A stretch of DNA of 64,000 nt, from contig NZ_CP065425.1 in NCBI RefSeq assembly GCF_016772275.1, positions 3,564,653 through 3,628,652 on the forward strand, written 5' to 3'. The DNA is from Heyndrickxia vini (lineage in GTDB: Bacteria; Bacillota; Bacilli; Bacillales; Bacillaceae_C). Positions 35,098 through 42,832 of this stretch are shown piece after piece. Position numbers and translations under genes: made by a program. Numbering within the stretch: the first letter of the stretch is position 1; every line of letters starts with the position of its first letter. The notes below the pieces were generated by a model, which was not told the DNA's origin, did no database searches, and worked only from the letters and a program-made list of their open reading frames with translations.

Positions 35098-36951
35098 CTA
35101 GGTTTGTTGTTGAAGAGAACTTTGATTAAAAAACATATGATAATACACACCCTGTTTTCCAATTAATTCATCATGACTTCCTTTTTCAACAATCTTCCCA
35201 TGATCAATGACCATAATCGTATCAGCTTCTCGGATTGTATTCAATCGATGTGCGATGATAAAACTCGTTCGTCCATCCATTACTTTTAATAGTGCATCTT
35301 GAATATGAAGCTCTGTTCTTGTATCAATACTGCTAGTTGCTTCATCTAAAATAAGTAGGGAAGGCTTAGCCAGCATAACACGTGCAATAGCCAGTAATTG
35401 CCTCTGTCCTTGACTTAAGTTTCCACCGTTTTCCGAAAGCATCGTATCATACTGATTCGGTAGTTTTTTAATAAAGAGATCAGCATTCGCCATTCTTGCC
35501 GCCGCTTTCACTTCTTCATCTGTTGCATCCGGTTTTCCGTATTTAATATTCTCTTTAATTGATCCTGAGAATAAATACGTATCTTGCAACACAATCCCAA
35601 AGCACTTCCGCAAACTATCCCTTGTATACTCCTTTATATCCCTTCCATCAAGGTAAATACGCCCTTCTGTTACATCATAGAAACGTGTTAACAAGTTGAT
35701 AATCGTTGTTTTCCCCGCACCTGTTGGTCCGACAAGTGCTGTGCTGCTGCCGATTTCTGCCTCAAAGCTAATATTTTTTATTATCGGAACATCACGGCGG
35801 TACCCAAATGACACATTTTCAAAAATCACATTGCCTCTTGGTTGTGTTAATTCAATTGCCCCATCCTGATCAGGGGCTTCCTCGTTTTCATCTAAAATTT
35901 CAAACACGCGCTCCGCACCCGCTACACCGGACTGAAGGATATTAAAAATATTTGCCAAGTCATTCAAAGGCCGGCCAAATTGTCTGGAGTAAGTGAGAAA
36001 GCTTGCAATAACACCTATGGTAATTAAGCTTTTTACAACAAGGAGCCCACCTACAATTGCGACAACGGCAAAACCTAAGTTACTTATCACGTTCATAAGC
36101 GGCATTAAAAAGCCCGACCAAATTTGTGCTTTTAACCCAACTTGCTTTAATTTCGTGTTCACTTCTTCAAATTCCTCAATAGCTTTATCCTCATGATTAA
36201 ATGCTTTCACTACTTGGATTCCGGAAATTGTTTCTTCAATATGACCATTCAACTTGCCGAGCTGAATTTGTTGGTTTTTAAACAAAACTCGTGTCTTCTT
36301 AGCGATGGTTCTCGTAAGCAAGAAGACAAGCGGGACAGTGATTAATGTCGCTAACGTAAGAATTGGACTAAGTATAAACATCATGATTAACGAACCAAAA
36401 AGGATAATTCCACCCGACATTAATTGTGTCGTTGACTGCGAAATCGTGTTACTCACATTATCAATATCATTAGAAAGTCTGCTCATCAATTCCCCATGTG
36501 TCCGTGTATCAAAAAATGATACTGGGAGCTTTTGCAGCTTTTTAAATAACGAACTGCGGAGACGCTTGACAATCCTTTGAGAGACACCAGCCATTAACCA
36601 GCTTTGTAAAAAAGTTAATAGCGCATCAGCAATATAGGCAATTAAAAGAACAAAAATCAATACTTCGAGCAAATTAAAATCTACTTTTCCGCCTATCGTC
36701 ATTGCATCGATTGACTTGCCGATAAGATAGGGGGCCGACAAGGTAATTAGGGAATCGATTAAAATGAATAAAAAAATGATGGATAACATTTTTCGCTCGT
36801 TTCCGAAATAATGCCAAAGCCGTTTTACTGTTCCTTTAAAATTCTTCGGCTTCACCACAGGAGCGCCTCTTCCGCCATGTCCACGCATTCCGCCACTTGG
36901 TCGAGGAATAGGATTGGATTGCGGCACTGTATTTTTCTTTTCTGCAGACAT
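35098..36951 (-). CDS. yfiC: ABC multidrug exporter half-transporter, YfiC type
   Basis: 617 aa: a Pro/Gly-rich N-terminal tail, an exporter membrane domain of six segments (about 55-340), then the ATPase domain. Walker A is GPTGAGKT, signature LSQGQRQ, Walker B LLILDEATSSID with the catalytic Glu, and H-loop IIAHRLN. It pairs with the degenerate subunit encoded just upstream (YfiB). ATG 36951 starts 1 bp after the yfiB stop, with GGAAAGGAG inside the yfiB end; a TTG 21 bp earlier is in frame but less likely. Confidence 0.88.
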   Translation of the reverse strand: MSAEKKNTVPQSNPIPRPSGGMRGHGGRGAPVVKPKNFKGTVKRLWHYFGNERKMLSIIFLFILIDSLITLSAPYLIGKSIDAMTIGGKVDFNLLEVLIFVLLIAYIADALLTFLQSWLMAGVSQRIVKRLRSSLFKKLQKLPVSFFDTRTHGELMSRLSNDIDNVSNTISQSTTQLMSGGIILFGSLIMMFILSPILTLATLITVPLVFLLTRTIAKKTRVLFKNQQIQLGKLNGHIEETISGIQVVKAFNHEDKAIEEFEEVNTKLKQVGLKAQIWSGFLMPLMNVISNLGFAVVAIVGGLLVVKSLITIGVIASFLTYSRQFGRPLNDLANIFNILQSGVAGAERVFEILDENEEAPDQDGAIELTQPRGNVIFENVSFGYRRDVPIIKNISFEAEIGSSTALVGPTGAGKTTIINLLTRFYDVTEGRIYLDGRDIKEYTRDSLRKCFGIVLQDTYLFSGSIKENIKYGKPDATDEEVKAAARMANADLFIKKLPNQYDTMLSENGGNLSQGQRQLLAIARVMLAKPSLLILDEATSSIDTRTELHIQDALLKVMDGRTSFIIAHRLNTIREADTIMVIDHGKIVEKGSHDELIGKQGVYYHMFFNQSSLQQQT

Positions 36952-36952
36952 C

Positions 36953-38677
36953 CTATTCCACTCCTTTCCCAATTTGAGATTTGTAAATTTCTTGATACAC
37001 GCTACTATTCATTAATAAATTTTCATGTGTACCAATCCCTGTGATTTCCCCATTATCCAAAACGATAATTTTATCTGCATCCATAATCGATGTAATCCTT
37101 TGGGCAATGATTAGACAGGTTAACCCGTTCGCATATTTTTTCAGAGATTCCTTTAACTTTGATTCTGTCACCATATCAAGTGCACTCGTGCTATCATCAA
37201 GAATTAGAATTTCCGGCTGTTTTACTAACGCCCGCGCAATAGATAGTCGTTGCTTTTGTCCGCCCGAAAAATTAACTCCGCCTTGTCCTAATTTTGTTTC
37301 ATATTTTTCCGGAGATTCCATCACAAAATCATGCGCTTGAGCCATTTTCGCTGCTCGTTCAATTTCCTCCATCGTTGCATCTTCTTTTCCCCAACGGATA
37401 TTTTCTATGACTGAACCTGTAAATAATGTTGATTTTTGTGGGACAATTGCAATTTTCCCTCTTAATGTCTTCGGGTTTACTTGTTTTATATCTTCGCCAT
37501 TCACTTTAATGGTTCCCGATGTTGCATCATAAAAACGCGGAATTAATCCGATTAAACTCGATTTCCCTGAACCTGTTGAGCCAATAATTCCTACTGTTTC
37601 TCCGGGTAAGCATGAGAATGTGAGGTTTCTTAATATCGGTTCACCCGCCGCCTCATCGTAGGAAAAGCTCACATGGTCGAAATCAATTCGTCCTTTTACA
37701 TGAGATTCTTTCTCCTCATTATTCCAAGTCATATCATTTTTTTCATCAAAAACTTCACCTATTCTTGCCGCTGACGCTTTTGCCCGAACAAACATATTAA
37801 AGACCATTGATATCATCATCAGTGAAAAAAGAATCTGGGTCATATAATTTGTAAATGCAATAACTGTCCCTGCTTGTAAACTGCCATTTCCAACCCGGAT
37901 TCCGCCAATCCACAACACAGCAACAATGCCAAGATTGACAATGAGCATAATAACCGGACTGAAAATCGCCATAATGCGAATGGCCGATGTCGATTTCTCC
38001 TGAAATTCATCATTTGCTTTACTAAATTTATTAACTTCATAGTCAAACCGGTTAAATGCTTTGACGACCCGCACACCCGACAAATACTCCCTCATCATAC
38101 CATTCACTTTATCCAAAGCTTTTTGAACTTTAATGAAAAAGGGAAAACTAATCTTCATATTTAAAATAATGATTAGAGCGACCATCGGTACAATCACCGC
38201 CAGAACGACTGATAAATGAACATTTAAATGGGTGGCCATAATGAGACCCCCAATGCATAAGAGGGGTGCCTTTACGAATATTCGCATCAGCCCATTCACA
38301 AATACCTGAACCTGTGTCACATCGTTTGTTAAGCGGGTTACTAGTGATGCACGATCAAATTTATCAATGCTTTTAAATGAAAGTGCTTGGATTTTCCGAA
38401 AAAGATCTGAACGTAATTCTGATCCAAAATTTTGCGATACAATACCGGAAATAACATTACGTGCCGATGCAGCTAATGCACCAAATGCCGTTACTAACAG
38501 CATGATTCCTCCATATTTAAATACATAGTCTAAATCTTTATTCGCTACACCGTTATCGATAATCTTTGACATAATTGTCGGTTGCAGGAGGTCAGACACT
38601 GCTTCAAACGTAAGAAAAAGCACAGCTAAACAAAAGGGGAGCCAATACTTTTTTATGTATTTATTTAAAAATTTCAT
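36953..38677 (-). CDS. yfiB: ABC multidrug exporter half-transporter, YfiB type (degenerate site)
   Basis: 574 aa, six-segment exporter domain plus ATPase. Walker A GSTGSGKSS and signature FSGGQKQR are normal, but the Walker B end reads ILDDSTSALD (Asp for catalytic Glu) and the H-loop is IIAQRIT (Gln for His). This combination marks the subunit with the non-catalytic site in heterodimeric exporters such as LmrCD or TM287/288. It precedes yfiC in one operon. ATG follows AAGGATG. Confidence 0.88.
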   Translation of the reverse strand: MKFLNKYIKKYWLPFCLAVLFLTFEAVSDLLQPTIMSKIIDNGVANKDLDYVFKYGGIMLLVTAFGALAASARNVISGIVSQNFGSELRSDLFRKIQALSFKSIDKFDRASLVTRLTNDVTQVQVFVNGLMRIFVKAPLLCIGGLIMATHLNVHLSVVLAVIVPMVALIIILNMKISFPFFIKVQKALDKVNGMMREYLSGVRVVKAFNRFDYEVNKFSKANDEFQEKSTSAIRIMAIFSPVIMLIVNLGIVAVLWIGGIRVGNGSLQAGTVIAFTNYMTQILFSLMMISMVFNMFVRAKASAARIGEVFDEKNDMTWNNEEKESHVKGRIDFDHVSFSYDEAAGEPILRNLTFSCLPGETVGIIGSTGSGKSSLIGLIPRFYDATSGTIKVNGEDIKQVNPKTLRGKIAIVPQKSTLFTGSVIENIRWGKEDATMEEIERAAKMAQAHDFVMESPEKYETKLGQGGVNFSGGQKQRLSIARALVKQPEILILDDSTSALDMVTESKLKESLKKYANGLTCLIIAQRITSIMDADKIIVLDNGEITGIGTHENLLMNSSVYQEIYKSQIGKGVE

Positions 38678-38772
38678 CTCAGTTCATCCTTGTATCCGAT
38701 TTTTTATATCTTAAAAGATACCCCTTTCCTATGAATTAGTCACTTATTTTTATTCGGAAGCTTTTTTCATTG

Positions 38773-38800
38773 AAAAAGAACTGCTCAAATTTGGCAGTTC
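38773..38800 (-). terminator. Terminator of the phosphatase gene
   Basis: GAACTGCC / AGCAGTTC stem with a T run on the minus strand. Confidence 0.7.
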
Positions 38801-38803
38801 ATC

Positions 38804-39388
38804 TCAATTCTTTCTATTAGATGATAGATGGGTCACTTGATTGAAGTCTTTTATTCCCCACTTTTCTTGTTGAAAATGAATATTACTAATACAGGCATTT
38901 AATAAAGGCGTTTTTCTAAAATCAATTTCATCTTCCGAGATTATACTTAATATCGTATGGATAACAGCACCATGTGCAACAAGCAATACCTTTCCGTTCG
39001 GATATTGTTGATTAATCTTATACAAACCTGCCATTACACGCTTTTCTAAAGTTGCCCGGTCTTCTTGATTTGGATAATTCTTATCTGGAAATGCTGCGAT
39101 TCGTTCTTCGAGAGTCATACCTTCCGCATCTCCAAAAAAACGTTCAACAAATTCATTCATTTCAATAAGTGGGATATTCAAATACGTATTAATAATTTCC
39201 GCTGTTTGTTTTGCTCTTTTTAAAGGACTTGTAATCAGTACATCCCATGTTGAGGAACTCAAAAATTCTCCAGATTCCTCCGCTTGGCGTTTCCCCGTTT
39301 CATTTAATGGGATATCTGTTCTTCCTTGTATTTTTCCTAAAGCATTCCATTCTGTTTCACCATGTCTCACTAAACAAACTGTAGTAAT
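38804..39388 (-). CDS. phoE: Histidine phosphatase, YhfR/PhoE type, with apparent ATT start
   Basis: 194 aa, matching B. subtilis PhoE/YhfR (about 193 aa). The phospho-His loop LVRHGETEW, Arg in SPLKRAKQT, Glu near FFGDAEGM and the second His in LVAHGAV are intact. No ATG, TTG or GTG lies before the RHG motif except a GTG (39370) that would remove the first beta strand. An ATT at 39388-39386, 5 bp after GGGAAGG, gives the conserved N-terminus (M)TTVCLVRHGE. A stop codon lies just upstream in frame. Confidence 0.85.
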   Translation of the reverse strand: MTTVCLVRHGETEWNALGKIQGRTDIPLNETGKRQAEESGEFLSSSTWDVLITSPLKRAKQTAEIINTYLNIPLIEMNEFVERFFGDAEGMTLEERIAAFPDKNYPNQEDRATLEKRVMAGLYKINQQYPNGKVLLVAHGAVIHTILSIISEDEIDFRKTPLLNACISNIHFQQEKWGIKDFNQVTHLSSNRKN

Positions 39389-39482
39389 TTTTACCTTCCC
39401 CTTTCACGGATTCATACTTTTATTTTATAATAGTTAGAAATAAAATGATTGTAAATCAAAACATTTGAAGGGTGGTGTTCTT

Positions 39483-39572
39483 ATGGCAATGACGGTTTGT
39501 TTGCCAGAATCCGCAGCGTCTCATGCAAAGCCTAGTATTAGAAAGGCGATCCTTTGCATGAGGTGGACATAA
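39483..39572 (+). CDS. Leader ORF, 29 aa, upstream of the CD3324-family gene
   Basis: ATG at 39483 follows GAAGGGTGGTG; the frame runs MAMTVCLPESAASH to a TAA at 39570-39572 and covers the whole of the first hairpin (39520-39562). I do not recognise the peptide. Its size, ribosome site and position over a hairpin suggest a leader peptide for ribosome-mediated control. Confidence 0.45.
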   Translation: MAMTVCLPESAASHAKPSIRKAILCMRWT

Positions 39573-39629
39573 CATTTATTGATTCGCCTAACAATACTTT
39601 CTAATATTCTTGGCTTTGCACCTTATTTT
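39520..39629 (+). promoter_or_regulatory. Competing hairpins, candidate attenuator
   Basis: CTCATGCAAAG (39520-39530) and CTTTGCATGAG (39552-39562) form a perfect 11-bp stem. The same 5' strand (39525-39544) can instead pair with 39597-39619 (GCAAAGCC...TATTAGAAAG with its near-complement), followed by a T-rich tail (39624-39629). The two structures exclude each other. Confidence 0.5.
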
Positions 39630-39662
39630 TAATGATCGAAAAAGATAAGGGGCTGACCAAAA

Positions 39663-39953
39663 ATGAAATATGTGAAAGCAAATACAGTTTTACCTGAAAA
39701 TCTGCTAGCAGAAATTCAAAAGTATGTTCAGGGGGAAACAATCTATATACCGAAGCCAGCTGCATCCTATCGAAAGTGGGGAACGCAATCTGGTGGGAGG
39801 AAAGTCATTGATGAAAGAAATAGTGAGATTAAAACCGCCTTTAAAAACGGCAGATCCATCGAGCAATTAGCAGATGACTATTTTCTTTCCGTTGAAACGA
39901 TCAAGAAAATTGTTTATACAAGAAAAGCGGAAGGGCCTTGCTCATCGACGTAA
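39663..39953 (+). CDS. CD3324 family helix-turn-helix protein
   Basis: 96 aa. N-terminus MKYVKANTVLPENLLAEIQKYVQGE and the YIPK motif define the CD3324 family; the C-terminal part (SIEQLADDYFLSVETIKKIVYTRK) is a helix-turn-helix. The last four to five residues and the stop codon come from a dispersed repeat (39937-40074), so the native C-terminus may have been altered. AAGGGG precedes the ATG. Targets unknown. Confidence 0.8.
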   Translation: MKYVKANTVLPENLLAEIQKYVQGETIYIPKPAASYRKWGTQSGGRKVIDERNSEIKTAFKNGRSIEQLADDYFLSVETIKKIVYTRKAEGPCSST

Positions 39954-40074
39954 AAACTGGAGGGACTTTGACTGAGATAAAGGAAACACGGTGAGCCTGC
40001 AAGGCGAATCGATGTTAACTTATCGTAGGGAAAAGTCCTGAAGTTTTCTAGTCGATAGGCGCTGAAGCTAGACA
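39937..40074 (-). repeat. Dispersed repeat type B (inverted copy)
   Basis: Reverse complement matches the insert within 8473-8616: shared blocks TGTCTAG, ATCGACTAG, ACGATAAGT, CATCGATTC, TTCCTTTATCTCAGTC and CCTCCAGTTT. It starts inside the end of the preceding gene and encodes no protein. Confidence 0.8.
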
Positions 40075-40150
40075 AATAGAAATGCGCACTGATTTAAGTC
40101 AGTAGTTCTGTTTCGGTGGAAAAACACACCAAATAGTATGCTAATTATCA

Positions 40151-40185
40151 GACCAAATCGCAGATGATTTGGTCTCCTATTTTCC
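40151..40185 (+). terminator. Terminator-like hairpin
   Basis: AGACCAAATC / GATTTGGTCT stem followed by CCTATTTT. It may once have ended the CD3324-family transcript before repeat B was inserted. Confidence 0.6.
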
Positions 40186-40326
40186 TCTTATATAACAACG
40201 ATTATGAGATATTACTACTTTATTTAGAAAGTAACATCTTGACAATTGTTGTTGTCAACATGCTAATTGATATATTTTTTTACTTAAGTAATTGATGTCC
40301 TTTTTGAGCAACTAAAGATAATTAAA

Positions 40327-40516
40327 ATAAGCGGATATTTTCCGGTTATACAGCAGAATAGAGCTCTGTTCGTGGTATATAAGCGGAATTTTTCCGATTA
40401 AGCAAAGCAAAAATACTTATTTTTACGTTTTCCGAGTTAATAGTCGGAATCTTTCCGTCTATTCAAGGTATTTTCAGTGCTATTTCTCAATTAAGAGGAA
40501 TTTCTCCGCTTATTTA
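40327..40516. repeat. Degenerate imperfect-palindrome repeats (AAGCGGAATTTTTCCG family)
   Basis: Four diverged units at about 40329, 40379, 40440 and 40493 share AGCGGAAT-TTTTCCG-type half-palindromes, spaced 50-61 bp apart. The rest of the 40075-40742 gap is AT-rich and holds no gene I can support. Confidence 0.55.
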
Positions 40517-40742
40517 TCAAACTCAATTTAGTTCAAATGAACTTGTACAATTTCTTTTATTAGGTAGTTAACTTAATACCCAATACAAATTAGAAAAAAT
40601 CAGTTTTAGGATTTTTTCGACCTTTACGAAAACAGTCTTTATGTAGAGTTTGTTTACTAAACATTTAATACCTATCAAAATCAAGTTTTTTCCTTTAAAG
40701 TGAATGATGTGGTTTTGAAATTCACCTATAGGAGGGAAAAAA

Positions 40743-41381
40743 GTGGAACCCTTTATTCGAAATGATCAATTTAACTTTATCAAAGATCAAGCCCTAGTTC
40801 TAGCGAATAGTCACTCGTCTGTTAATGATAAAGCTGTCCTAAGTGCAATAAAATCTTTATCCGAGGAAAAAGTAATGAATTTGTTTACGAACATAAATGA
40901 AGAACAAAAAGAGTTACTCGCTCCCATTTCTACTATTAAAGATAAAACAAATGTTGAAGACTTTTTATCGCAATTGAAACCCTTCGTTATCCCCTTTAAA
41001 GAAGTAACAGAACAATCACTAAAAAAATTGTTTCCTAAAGTAAAAAAATTAAAGACACCTTTTTTAGAGAGTGTTGATTTTCGAGAAATTTCATATTTGG
41101 GATGGATTGATAAGGGATCAAATAAAAAGTTTATCGTGGCCGAAAAAAATGATAAGCTAATTGGTTTACTGGGATCGTATACAATCTTAAACAAAAAGAG
41201 TGTTTGTGCGCTTTGCGGCCGGCACGAAGAAGTCGGATTATTCTTATCAGAAACAAAGGGTGCGGTGAGAGATACCTTTTTTAAACGGGGGAACTATATT
41301 TGCCAAGACAGCCAAAAATGCAATCAAAACTTACTATCGCTAGATAAATTGAATGAATTTATTGAGAGTATCGGTAAATAA
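40743..41381 (+). CDS. FusB/FusC-family EF-G-binding protein
   Basis: 212-aa protein expected to bind elongation factor G and free it from the ribosome, the basis of FusB-type fusidic acid resistance. The N-terminal ~140 residues are helical; the C-terminal zinc finger is visible as CALCGRHEEVGLF and YICQDSQKCN. GTG start at 40743 follows GGAGGG. Chromosomal homologues of this family (FBP) are widespread in Firmicutes, so its presence does not by itself show resistance. A terminator follows. Confidence 0.85.
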   Translation: MEPFIRNDQFNFIKDQALVLANSHSSVNDKAVLSAIKSLSEEKVMNLFTNINEEQKELLAPISTIKDKTNVEDFLSQLKPFVIPFKEVTEQSLKKLFPKVKKLKTPFLESVDFREISYLGWIDKGSNKKFIVAEKNDKLIGLLGSYTILNKKSVCALCGRHEEVGLFLSETKGAVRDTFFKRGNYICQDSQKCNQNLLSLDKLNEFIESIGK

Positions 41382-41382
41382 A

Positions 41383-41421
41383 CAAAACATCGTTCACTAT
41401 CCTTGAACGATGTCTTGTTTT
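41383..41421 (+). terminator. Terminator of the FusB-family gene
   Basis: ACATCGTTCA / TGAACGATGT stem followed by CTTGTTTTT. Confidence 0.8.
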
Positions 41422-41507
41422 TATTTACGAATCAAGTTCACGTCGTATTGGCTTGACTCAAGTGCTCGTACCCTTTGCTTAGGTCGTTCTCTACCTAAAT
41501 GATGCAA

Positions 41508-42791
41508 TTAAAGCGCATTATAAATCCACCTTATAATGGTTTCATAGTATAAGTTTTTATGCGGGACAAAATCTTCTTTACAAGCCAATCGGTTAATCTC
41601 AACTTTGTTTCCATCTTTATCTATATCAAATCCTTTTATCCTTACAAACTCCTTCTTTCCTAACCAAAATTCATAAAAGGCATCCAATTCAATTTTTACC
41701 ATCCCGGAAACTTCTTCTTCCTGCAATACGAAATTTTCCAATGAATGGTTGCTTTTATACAAAAATACATGGGCAATTTCTTTATCAATTAACTCTTCAC
41801 GAGTTACACAATAATCGAAAATCCCTAAAGAAATAAGTTCATTAAATGAAACATCGATTCCGATCTCTTCTTTAATTTCCCTAATACCATCCTGTACAGT
41901 TTCGGTGGCTAATAAATGGCCAGCTGAAGTAATATCAAGAAGATTTGGGTAGTCTTTTTTTTGGCTGCTTCTCTTTTGAAGGAGAATGTATTCCTTTTCC
42001 TCTTCTTTGCTAACAAACCAACATTGAAAGGTTTCATGCCAGAATCCCTTTTTATGAACTTCTTCACGGGAAGCCACACCGATTGGATTTCTCTTATCAT
42101 CAAATATTTTTAGCAATTCTGATTCCATTTTCCCCGCCTCTTTCAATATAATAGGGATTTCCGATAGATCATTAATGATATAGTCCGCCTCTATCTTTCC
42201 CCAATATTCATCCCTTTTCCAAATCCCTTTCATCCCCGCATTTTCTGCCGCTTTCACATCATTATCCGGGTGGTCACCAACAAATAGACTCTCACTTGCG
42301 GACACATTTAACTTTCTTAGTGCCTTTTCAAAAATTTGAGGTTCCGGCTTTTTACAGCCTTCCCATTCAGAGATTAAAATGGCATCAAAGTATTTTTCAA
42401 TTCCCAACGCGACAACATTATCCATTTGGAATTGACCTTTCCCATTGGTGATCATACCTAACTTCATGTTATTATCTTTTAACATTTCAAGCATTTCAAT
42501 TAGATTAGGATATGGCACACAACTATTTTTAAATTGGGTTATATAATCTTCCAACAGTTGTTCCGGCGTTATTGTATGTATGTTAAACTCATTTACAAGT
42601 TGTTCATATACTTTATCTTTCCATACATAACCTCTGCAATCTAATTCTATAAACTTAGATACATATTTTTCTTTCGATATATGACCAAGGAAACGATAAA
42701 AACGGTGATACTGATCACATATAAATTCCCGTACAGATAAATCACGATTTAAAAGTGTGCCATCCAGATCAAAGAGGACAGCTTTAATCAT
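41508..42791 (-). CDS. HAD hydrolase - Nudix hydrolase fusion
   Basis: 427 aa in two domains. Residues 1-215 are a HAD phosphatase: motif I FDLDGTLL, motif II MITNG, Lys in KKPEP and motif IV VGDHPDNDV. Residues ~220-427 are a Nudix hydrolase with the box GHLLATETVQDGIREI, one residue shorter than the canonical 23, and FQCWFVSKEE-type strands as in the IDI-like branch. The two activities suggest successive phosphate removal from one nucleotide or diphosphate substrate; that is inference. Confidence 0.85.
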   Translation of the reverse strand: MIKAVLFDLDGTLLNRDLSVREFICDQYHRFYRFLGHISKEKYVSKFIELDCRGYVWKDKVYEQLVNEFNIHTITPEQLLEDYITQFKNSCVPYPNLIEMLEMLKDNNMKLGMITNGKGQFQMDNVVALGIEKYFDAILISEWEGCKKPEPQIFEKALRKLNVSASESLFVGDHPDNDVKAAENAGMKGIWKRDEYWGKIEADYIINDLSEIPIILKEAGKMESELLKIFDDKRNPIGVASREEVHKKGFWHETFQCWFVSKEEEKEYILLQKRSSQKKDYPNLLDITSAGHLLATETVQDGIREIKEEIGIDVSFNELISLGIFDYCVTREELIDKEIAHVFLYKSNHSLENFVLQEEEVSGMVKIELDAFYEFWLGKKEFVRIKGFDIDKDGNKVEINRLACKEDFVPHKNLYYETIIRWIYNAL

Positions 42792-42832
42792 TTAAAAATA
42801 ACCTCCTCGCATGATGGGAGAACCATAGAAAG

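Noticed and set aside
40698-40725. Small hairpin and possible leader frame upstream of the FusB-family gene
   Set aside because: The stem is only 6 bp and the frame has no ribosome site; not enough for an attenuator claim.
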